Assembly (NCBI GenBank): GCA_030642565.1
Contig: DAOWNM010000048.1
Span: 1 to 11,783, forward strand
Direction: 5' to 3'
DNA from: Bacteroidota bacterium
GTDB taxonomy: Bacteria; Bacteroidota; Bacteroidia; Bacteroidales; GCA-2748055
Length of the DNA stretch: 11,783 bases
Both the position numbers and the translations under genes were made by a program. Positions 1 through 5,823 of this stretch are shown here, one piece after another. Under the pieces are notes generated by a model. The model was not told the origin of the DNA and did not search any database. It saw only the letters and a list, made by a program, of their open reading frames with translations. Each line of letters begins with the position of its first letter. The first letter of the stretch is position 1.

Positions 1-1909
1 GGGTCCCCTCAATATCGCCCGGTCCACGCAGCTTCAGGTCCACCTCGGCTATTTCAAAACCATCGTTGGTTCGCACCATGGTCTCGATCCGTTTTCTTCC
101 TTCGTCCGACAGTTTGTAGCCCGACATCAGAATGCAGTATGACTGGTCGGCTCCCCGGCCCACCCGGCCACGAAGCTGGTGCAGCTGTGACAGTCCGAAC
201 CGTTCGGCACTTTCAATAATCATGATGGAGGCATTGGGCACATCCAAACCCACTTCGATAACGGTGGTGGCCACCATGATATGGGTACGACCGGCTACGA
301 AATGAGCCATGGAGGCCTCTTTCTCTTCCGGTTTCATCTTCCCGTGTACCACACTGACCTGGTAGTCGGGAGGAGGGAAGGCACGGGAGATGCTTTCATA
401 CCCATCCTCCAGATCCTTGTAATCCATCGATTCCGACTCTTTGATAAGCGGGTAGACAATATAGGCCTGCTGGCCGAGAGCCAGCTGTTTTTTTAGAAAG
501 CCAAATACCATCAGTCTTTTTGAATCGAAGGAGTGGCGTGTGATAATGGGTTTACGACCAGGGGGGAGTTCATCGATCACCGATACATCCAGGTCACCGT
601 ACAGGGTCATGGCCAGGGTACGGGGGATGGGTGTGGCGGTCATCACAAGTACATGTGGGAGCAGATCGGCCTTTTTCCAGAGCTGGGCCCTTTGTGCCAC
701 CCCGAACCGGTGTTGTTCATCGATCACCACCAGACCAAGACGCCTGAACTGAACAACATCTTCGATCACGGCGTGGGTGCCTATGAGGATATTCAGTGTA
801 CCATCCAGCAACCCTTCATGGATAGATACCCGGTCTGCCCTCTTCACTGAACCGGTGAGCAGTTCAATCCGGGTATCCATGCCTTCAAGAAACCTGCTGA
901 TGCTTCTGAAGTGCTGCTGCGCAAGGATCTCTGTGGGGGCCATGATGCAGGTCTGGTAGCCATTGTCAATGGCAATAAGCATCGACATCAGCGCCACCAG
1001 AGTTTTACCGCTTCCCACATCGCCTTGCAACAACCTGTTCATCTGCCGGCCTGATCCCATGTCCCTGCGGATCTCCTTCATCACCTTTTTCTGTGCCCCG
1101 GTCAGTTCGAAGAGCAGGTGTTCCCTGTAGAAGGTGTTGAAGCTCTCTCCCACGGTTTCAAATACATTCCCGCGAAATCGCTTGTTTCGTTTGGTTTTCC
1201 CCTGCAGGATATTCAGCTGGATATAGAACAACTCCTCGAACTTGAGACGGAGCTCAGCTTTTTTATACTGGTCGGTTGCATCCGGAAAATGGATCTGCCG
1301 CATGGCGTTGTCCAGGTTGACCAGGTTCAGTTTTTGCAAAAGCCAGGCTGGCAGGGTCTCTTCAAATTTTTTAGGCAAGCCCTTGATCAGGTTGGCCATC
1401 AGTTTGCTGATGGCCTTTGAGGTGAGGTAGTGGTCCTTCAGTTTTTCGGTGGTGGAGTAGACCGCCTGCAGCTTTGAATGGATTGCATGTTTTTTTTCAG
1501 GGTCCTCCAACTCCGGGTGAACCACATTCAGTTTTCGTTTATAAACCGATGGTCTGCCGAAAACCACCAGCTCTTTTCCCACCGGGTAGTTTTCGGGAAT
1601 CCATTTGACCCCCCTGAACCAGACCAATTCTAATCGTCCGCTGTCATCGGTAAAATCAGCCACCAGCCGCTTTCCCCTTCCCTTGCCAATGGAGGTGTAC
1701 CCGTGGATCTTTCCTTTGATCTGGATAAATGGCATATCAGAGGTTATCTCCGATATTTTATAAAACCTGCTCCGGTCCACATACCGGTAAGGGTAATAGG
1801 TGAGCAGATCCTCAACTGTATTGATATTCAGCTCCTGCCTGAGCATGTCGGCACGTTTGGGACCTACTCCTGGAAGAAATTGAATGTCCTGCTGAAGATA
1901 ATGTTGCAT
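1..1909 (-). CDS. recG: ATP-dependent DNA helicase RecG (C-terminus cut by window edge)
   Basis: RecG is a superfamily 2 double-strand DNA translocase that remodels stalled forks and branch-migrates Holliday junctions. I translated the minus strand from the ATG at 1909-1907; 636 codons are open to the window edge. The N-terminal wedge contains a helix-hairpin-helix-like start (FLPGVGPKRA, residues 11-20) and an OB-like stretch at about 60-130. Helicase motifs follow in order: Walker A GDVGSGKT (296-303, near 1003-1024), the DExH-type motif DEQHRFG, the motif III sequence TATPIPRT, and later QLRGRVGRG, with GFEIAEVDLKLRGPGDIEGT reaching the edge. Bacteroidota RecG is about 700 residues, so roughly 60 are missing, outside the window. 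An in-frame TAA lies at 1924-1922, just upstream of the ATG, which fixes the start. The gene is divergent from the methyltransferase remnant, with 47 bases between the starts and no clear promoter match. Identification is secure. Confidence 0.97.
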   Translation of the reverse strand, partial: MQHYLQQDIQFLPGVGPKRADMLRQELNINTVEDLLTYYPYRYVDRSRFYKISEITSDMPFIQIKGKIHGYTSIGKGRGKRLVADFTDDSGRLELVWFRGVKWIPENYPVGKELVVFGRPSVYKRKLNVVHPELEDPEKKHAIHSKLQAVYSTTEKLKDHYLTSKAISKLMANLIKGLPKKFEETLPAWLLQKLNLVNLDNAMRQIHFPDATDQYKKAELRLKFEELFYIQLNILQGKTKRNKRFRGNVFETVGESFNTFYREHLLFELTGAQKKVMKEIRRDMGSGRQMNRLLQGDVGSGKTLVALMSMLIAIDNGYQTCIMAPTEILAQQHFRSISRFLEGMDTRIELLTGSVKRADRVSIHEGLLDGTLNILIGTHAVIEDVVQFRRLGLVVIDEQHRFGVAQRAQLWKKADLLPHVLVMTATPIPRTLAMTLYGDLDVSVIDELPPGRKPIITRHSFDSKRLMVFGFLKKQLALGQQAYIVYPLIKESESMDYKDLEDGYESISRAFPPPDYQVSVVHGKMKPEEKEASMAHFVAGRTHIMVATTVIEVGLDVPNASIMIIESAERFGLSQLHQLRGRVGRGADQSYCILMSGYKLSDEGRKRIETMVRTNDGFEIAEVDLKLRGPGDIEGT

Positions 1910-1956
1910 GCGTGAAGCAATTTATGTAAAATTTGCATATTGCAGAAACCTTTTCT

Positions 1957-2130
1957 ATGGTCTGGCGAATCTTCAAATATATCGAGCACCTGTTTCATAT
2001 AAGGCATCGGAAGGGCCATGGGATCCACTCGCCCTACCTGTTTGAGTTTGTGAACAGGGTGCTCTTCAATTCGGAAGGAGTTGAATTACCCCCTTCAATT
2101 CTGAATGAACACCGGAGGTTGTGTTTGTAA
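1957..2130 (+). pseudogene. N-terminal fragment of a frameshifted class I SAM-dependent methyltransferase
   Basis: This reading frame starts at ATG 1957 (an upstream TTG at 1933 is possible) and ends at TAA 2128-2130 after 57 codons. The sequence KGHGIHSPYLFEFVNRVL (about residues 20-37) matches the conserved N-terminal helix region of a methyltransferase family common in Bacteroidota, in which KHGIHSPFVFDF is typical. The frame stops right after a segment EHRRLCL that in intact relatives leads into a glycine-containing linker and then the catalytic fold. That fold continues in the overlapping ORF starting at 2121 in the -1 frame. I read the two as one broken gene. The linker, recalled from the family rather than aligned here, seems to be missing about 20 residues, so the lesion looks like a short deletion whose length is not a multiple of three. 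Confidence 0.75.
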
Positions 2131-2672
2131 GCGCTTTTGTGAGGAGTTCATCGGTTTCGAGGAAATATGGCTTTCTGCTATACCGGATCACCAGGTGGTT
2201 CCTCCCGGAGATGATTATCGAACTGGGTACCGGTATGGGTATTAGCACCATCTACCTCTCTTCCGGATCACCTGAAACCCCGTTGCACTCCATTGAGGGA
2301 GACAGAGAGAGGGCAGCATTGGCTGCGCAATTGATATGCAGGTGCTGTCCGGGACCGGTATCCATTCACTGGGGCGAGATGGCAGAGAAGCTGGAGCATA
2401 TTTCGACTCTGATTCCTCAACGTTTTGTTGCTTTTGTGGATGGCAATCACCACTATGAACCTACCGTGACCTATGTGCGGAAACTTATGGAAAGGGTGGG
2501 GGATGAGTCGGTGATCGTTATGGACGATATCTACTGGTCCAGGGGAATGCAGAGGGCCTGGAAGGAGGTGGTCTCCTGGCCGGAGGTGCGGGTGAGTATT
2601 GACCTGTTTCATATGGGAATCCTGCTGTTAAGAAAGGACCTCCGTAAAACAGAAATTAAAATTAAGTTTTAA
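2121..2672 (+). pseudogene. Catalytic part of the frameshifted class I SAM-dependent methyltransferase
   Basis: The frame opens after a TGA at 2106-2108; the first usable start is GTG 2121, inside the preceding fragment. It encodes up to 183 residues with a Rossmann-type methyltransferase core. Motif I IIELGTGMGISTIYL (about residues 32-46) binds S-adenosylmethionine, followed by an acidic end of strand 2 (HSIEGDRE). Downstream are FVDGNHHYEPT and VIVMDDIYWSRGMQRAW, which recall the DGNH and DDIHWS motifs of this Bacteroidota family, and a C-terminal SIDLFHMGILLLRK. The substrate is unknown. All SAM-binding motifs lie in this frame, so a shortened protein from the GTG could fold, but the conserved N-terminal module would be absent. 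A GGAGG at 2114-2118 is only two bases from the GTG, too close for a normal ribosome site. The next gene, the ABC ATPase, starts 59 bases on. Confidence 0.75.
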
Positions 2673-2731
2673 ACCTTTTATGAATTATATCTTCTTATTA
2701 ATATGTATTTTCGTCTACAATTTATTTGAAT

Positions 2732-3430
2732 ATGGCAACAATGATCAGTCTGGATAAGATCGTCAAGAACTACTATATAGGTTCCATTACAGTGGAGGCG
2801 CTTCGTTCAGTAGATATTAAAATCAAGAGAAATGAGTATGTGGCCATCATGGGGCCATCGGGCTCGGGGAAATCTACCCTGATGAACCTGGTGGGAGCCC
2901 TGGATACACCCACCAGTGGTGCATACATTCTGAACGGAACCGATGTGAGTAAGATGGACGATAATCGACTGGCAGAGATCAGGAACCAGGAGATCGGGTT
3001 TATCTTCCAGACTTTCAACCTGCTACCCAGATATACCGCACTGGAGAATGTAATGCTGCCCCTGATCTATGCAGGTGTTCCCAAATCGGAACGTGCAGAA
3101 AAGGCAAAAACTACGCTCGCTGATGTGGGGCTGGCGGACCGGATGGATCACAAACCCAACGAGTTGTCGGGTGGACAGAGACAGCGGGTGGCGGTTGCCC
3201 GTGCATTGGTGAATGACCCCTCCATTATCCTGGCCGACGAGCCAACTGGAAACCTGGATTCGAAAACCTCTGTGGATATCATGAAGCTATTTGGTCAAAT
3301 CCACGCAAGGGGAAATACAATTATTCTGGTGACTCATGAAGAGTCCATTGCCCGGTATGCACACCGGATCATTTGGTTGCTGGACGGGGAGATTGATAAG
3401 ATAGAGATCAATAAAAATCCAGAGAAATAA
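2732..3430 (+). CDS. ABC transporter ATP-binding protein, LolD/MacB-like
   Basis: This is a complete cytoplasmic ABC ATPase of 232 residues from ATG 2732. ATG 2741 (MISLDKI) is an equally plausible start, and a TTG at 2726 also lies in frame. Every nucleotide-binding element is present: Walker A GPSGSGKST (41-49), Q-loop FIFQTFNLLPRYTALENV (90-107), ABC signature LSGGQRQRVAVARAL (145-159), Walker B ILADEPTGNLD (166-176) and switch histidine in LVTHE (199-203). The FQ-FNLLP and LENVMLPLIYAG pattern is typical of the LolD/MacB/FtsE-like class that pairs with FtsX-type permeases, for example in lipoprotein release or macrolide/peptide efflux. No permease is encoded beside it, so the partner must be elsewhere and the substrate cannot be told. 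The stop TAA (3428-3430) overlaps the probable beginning of the adenosyltransferase reading frame. No Shine-Dalgarno sequence precedes it, and the 59-base upstream spacer is AT-rich. Confidence 0.93.
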   Translation: MATMISLDKIVKNYYIGSITVEALRSVDIKIKRNEYVAIMGPSGSGKSTLMNLVGALDTPTSGAYILNGTDVSKMDDNRLAEIRNQEIGFIFQTFNLLPRYTALENVMLPLIYAGVPKSERAEKAKTTLADVGLADRMDHKPNELSGGQRQRVAVARALVNDPSIILADEPTGNLDSKTSVDIMKLFGQIHARGNTIILVTHEESIARYAHRIIWLLDGEIDKIEINKNPEK

Positions 3431-3984
3431 AGAGATCAGGCATCTATACCAAAGGAGGTGATAAGGGTAAAACTTCCCTTATTGGCGGAAGGCGCGTACC
3501 CAAGTATCATTCCCGCATCGACGCTTATGGTACGGTGGACGAACTGATGGCCCATACCACCATGTTACGCGACCTTGTAAAAAATGTGCAGATCCGGGAT
3601 GAGCTGCTAACCATTCTGAATATCCAGATGGCGACTGCTTCGATACTGGCCTCCGATTGTGATGATTGTCCCCTCGACATCCCTGTGGTGGGGGATGAGC
3701 AGGTCTCCTTTCTGGAAACAAAGATTGATGAAATGGACGCTTCACTGGAACCGCTCACATCATTCGTTATACCGGGTGGAGACCCGGCCGTATCGCAGGC
3801 TCACATAGCACGGACTGTTTGCAGGCGGACCGAGCGGACTATCCTGAAGCTTGCTCAAGATGTTAATATTCAGGAGGATATCATTCGTTTTTACAATCGT
3901 CTTTCAGATTATTTTTTCGTTCTTTCCCGTAAAATTGCACACCTTTCCGGAGTAAGACAGGAACCTTGGAATCCCGGGTTGTAG
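3427..3984 (+). CDS. Cob(I)alamin adenosyltransferase, PduO/MMAB type, with non-standard start
   Basis: The enzyme moves the adenosyl group of ATP to cob(I)alamin to form adenosylcobalamin, the cofactor of methylmalonyl-CoA mutase and similar enzymes. Family hallmarks in order are the ATP-binding N-terminal loop IYTKGGDKGKTSLIGG (from 3442), RIDAYGTVDEL (about 3517-3546), FVIPGGDPAVSQAHIART and CRRTER (nucleotide-binding Arg/Glu region), and YNRLSDYFFVLSRK near the C-terminus. The first standard start in frame is GTG 3535, inside the conserved core, and would delete the whole ATP loop, so it is not credible. Upstream the frame is open to a TAA at 3412 but holds no ATG, GTG or TTG. The best candidate is ATA at 3427, overlapping the ABC gene stop as ATAA; starting there gives 185 residues, a normal length. 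A G-to-A change at 3429 in an ancestral ATGA overlap would explain this. The protein may be poorly translated or the base may be an error. Confidence 0.85.
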   Translation: MKRSGIYTKGGDKGKTSLIGGRRVPKYHSRIDAYGTVDELMAHTTMLRDLVKNVQIRDELLTILNIQMATASILASDCDDCPLDIPVVGDEQVSFLETKIDEMDASLEPLTSFVIPGGDPAVSQAHIARTVCRRTERTILKLAQDVNIQEDIIRFYNRLSDYFFVLSRKIAHLSGVRQEPWNPGL

Positions 3985-4008
3985 GAATTGATTTTTTTTT
4001 TATATTTG
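3979..4008 (+). promoter_or_regulatory. Bacteroidota-type sigma promoter (-33 TTG, -7 TATATTTG) for the DUF2795 gene
   Basis: TATATTTG at 4001-4008 matches the Bacteroidota housekeeping -7 consensus TAnnTTTG exactly. A TTG at 3979-3981 sits 19 bases upstream, the spacing expected for the -33 element, with a T-run between. The -33 TTG is the last sense codon of the adenosyltransferase. The transcript would begin about 4013-4016, giving an AT-rich leader of about 35 bases before ATG 4049. The elements are seen directly; activity is inferred. Confidence 0.75.
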
Positions 4009-4048
4009 CCGCTTTTAAGGCAGCTTTTTATATTAAATAAATACGTAG

Positions 4049-4270
4049 ATGTACTGGACCCTGGAATTAGCCTCAAAACTTGAAGATGCACCCTGGCCTG
4101 CAACAAAGGAGGAGTTGATAGACTTCGCCATCAGATCAGGTGCACCAATGGAAGTAATTGAAAATCTGCAAGAGATTGAGGATGAAGGGGATGTCTATGA
4201 AAGCATAGAAGATATCTGGCCCGATTATCCCAGCAAAGACGATTTCTTTTTCAACGAAGATGAGTATTGA
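4049..4270 (+). CDS. Small acidic DUF2795 family protein
   Basis: This 73-residue protein begins at ATG 4049 behind an A/T-rich leader typical of Bacteroidota and ends at TGA 4268-4270. It starts MYWTLELASKLEDAPWPATK and contains EELIDFAIRSGAPMEVIENL, the pattern of DUF2795 proteins that are widely conserved in Bacteroidota at this length. The C-terminal third is strongly acidic (DIWPDYPSKDDFFFNEDEY). There is no signal peptide, membrane segment or cysteine, so it is probably a soluble cytoplasmic protein. Its biochemical function is not known to me. It has its own exact-match promoter rather than depending on the adenosyltransferase transcript. It converges with the OstA-like gene, the two stops being only 20 bases apart; I see no hairpin terminator between them. 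Confidence 0.9.
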   Translation: MYWTLELASKLEDAPWPATKEELIDFAIRSGAPMEVIENLQEIEDEGDVYESIEDIWPDYPSKDDFFFNEDEY

Positions 4271-4290
4271 TATAAGTTTTCTGACCCTCT

Positions 4291-4656
4291 CTATTTCCAG
4301 ATAAACACATCTTCCCAGGTTAGGGGGCGCCACTCCTCCAACCATTTGAAATCACTTAACAGTGCTTCTTCGGCAGGAAACATGGAGAGGGGATAATATA
4401 TCCCATCCGGCTGAGTGGTGTAAACAACCCTCGAAATCTTATTCTCCTTCAAGTAGATAGTCAAATCGGAACATACAGTTTTATTGGCTCCCACAATGAC
4501 ATCCTGATCAGTGGCATAATAGATGGTTTGTCCGTTTCCCGACACTAGTATCTTTTCCAGTTTGTTTTCTTTAAAGAAGCCGGTCATCTCTTTACCTCTC
4601 ATCTGGTCAAAACTTACAGAATCTTTCTGGGAGGCGACGAAAGCTACCCCGTTGAG
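4291..4656 (-). pseudogene. C-terminal part of the OstA/LptA-like protein beyond an in-frame stop
   Basis: Reading continues here in the same frame as the upstream OstA-like ORF, directly after its TAA (4659-4657), for 121 sense codons to TAG 4293-4291. No other stop interrupts it. It contains VAFVASQKDSVSFDQMRGKE, then SGNGQTIYY, SDLTIYLKENKISRV and a C-terminal FKWLEEWRP and DVFIWK. These are the features that end intact Bacteroidota OstA-like proteins (NGNGQTIY, NLTIYL, FKWL and DIFIWK, from memory). Frame, position and homology all say this is the missing tail of that gene, not a separate gene. An internal ATG at 4602 could start a separate 103-residue polypeptide but has no visible ribosome site. 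Without this piece the product loses the last quarter of the beta-jellyroll domain. Confidence 0.85.
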
Positions 4657-5823
4657 TTACATCCGTTCCAGTTGTTGATCCACCATATAGAGCTTCATCT
4701 GACTGGCAGTTAGTTGGTTCTCGTCTGACCAGAGCACCGGATCCCCATAGAAATCGAAAACACTATCAGCTTCCACATATACCAGTGAATCGCACATGAC
4801 CTGTAGATCGGTCCGGTATATTTTCACCTTATAATAGGCCTTCAGGATTCTGCTCTGCTCCTCAATTTCAGGATTCTGGATGGAGTGCAGTGTATCGGCG
4901 TGAACGTACATGGTATCGGATCCGTCTACCTGTATCATCAGGGCACTGTCGGTGACCATGGCTCTCTCCCTATCGCTGTAATAGAGTCCGAAATTTCCCT
5001 TCAATGTCATATTCTCGGCTGTGTCGATCAGCTCCACATTGGAGTTGGCCCTTCCAAATCCCAGTTCAGCCTCATAGTAGAGAGTATCACCTTTCAAGAT
5101 TCTGCCAGCCTCTTCCATATAGGCATGTTCGGTTACATAGGAGATATCCTGCTGCATGTCGTACCATCCGTTTTCACAATAGATATAGCGCTCGTCGCTG
5201 GTGATTTCAGTGGGACCGCTGAAGTATGAGATCTCCGTCTGGGTATCATACTTCATGCTGTCGGTATGGATGGTGTAGTCAGGATTGATGATCACCACAC
5301 TATCCATGAAATAGAAAATTTCTGAATCGAGGATAAACCGTCCCCTGCCACTTGTGAGCCGGCTATCTTCCTGTGTGAGAATTCCGCCACCCATATAGTA
5401 GGCGATACCTGCACTCCGGTTGTAATTGAGGGAATCGGTGAGCAGGGTAATATCTTTGTTCACCAGTTTAACATTGTTCCGGACGCGGGCAATCCTCGTG
5501 GTGCCATCATAATAGGCCAGATCGCCGGTGAGTGTAAGGGTGTCGGCCTGCTGTATCATTACCCTGCTAAAGGCATCAACTGAAGATGTGGCAGGATAGA
5601 AATATGCTGAATCACAGGTCATCACCACATCTTCGTGTTTCAACCTTACATCGCCGATAAGCTTCCGGGCATCTTTCCCGATCTTCACATCAAAGGCCGT
5701 GAGGTCGGCATTGAGGATCTCAATCGTGGTGATTTTCTGTCCCGATGCCAGCTGCAAAGGAGCCAGCATGCACAGCATAAGCAGGCTTAAACAGAGGAAT
5801 TGCTTATGCCGGGAAAGGATCAT
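4657..5823 (-). CDS. OstA/LptA-like periplasmic LPS-transport protein, prematurely stopped
   Basis: The predicted product is 388 residues. Residues 1-28 form a Sec signal peptide (positively charged n-region, hydrophobic stretch from about 9 to 25, likely cleavage after ASG before Q29). The rest is rich in alternating short beta strands with recurring units such as TCDSAYFY, TDSLNYN, TDSMKYDT and MCDSLVYVE, as in OstA/LptA jellyroll proteins that bind and pass lipopolysaccharide from inner to outer membrane. Related Bacteroidota proteins are about 500-600 residues. Here TAA at 4659-4657 (codon 389) cuts the frame after DQQLERM, but the same frame continues for a recognisable C-terminus to 4291, giving 509 sense codons in total. 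A change of GAA, CAA or AAA to TAA would suffice. The ATG overlaps the surA stop as ATGA, so it is translationally coupled as last gene of the operon. Function of the shortened form is uncertain. Confidence 0.85.
   Translation of the reverse strand: MILSRHKQFLCLSLLMLCMLAPLQLASGQKITTIEILNADLTAFDVKIGKDARKLIGDVRLKHEDVVMTCDSAYFYPATSSVDAFSRVMIQQADTLTLTGDLAYYDGTTRIARVRNNVKLVNKDITLLTDSLNYNRSAGIAYYMGGGILTQEDSRLTSGRGRFILDSEIFYFMDSVVIINPDYTIHTDSMKYDTQTEISYFSGPTEITSDERYIYCENGWYDMQQDISYVTEHAYMEEAGRILKGDTLYYEAELGFGRANSNVELIDTAENMTLKGNFGLYYSDRERAMVTDSALMIQVDGSDTMYVHADTLHSIQNPEIEEQSRILKAYYKVKIYRTDLQVMCDSLVYVEADSVFDFYGDPVLWSDENQLTASQMKLYMVDQQLERM

Noticed and set aside
281..1915. Plus-strand open frames opposite recG
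   Set aside because: They are short, have no recognisable motifs, and are antisense to a helicase frame with all family motifs.
1921..1940. Promoter between recG and the methyltransferase remnant (TAAAATTTG)
   Set aside because: The spacer between TA and TTTG is three bases instead of two, and no TTG sits at -33, so the match is not good enough to annotate.
2706..2713. TATTTTCG as a -7 element for the ABC ATPase
   Set aside because: It has one mismatch to TAnnTTTG and no -33 TTG at suitable distance.
4007..4029. TGCC/GGCA inverted repeat followed by five T, as a terminator after the adenosyltransferase
   Set aside because: The stem is only 4 bp with an 8-base loop, and it overlaps the -7 box and leader of the DUF2795 promoter. 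It is more likely part of that leader.
4291..4602. Separate 103-residue gene starting at ATG 4602
   Set aside because: The frame is continuous with the OstA-like gene and its homology begins before this ATG, so it is the tail of that gene.
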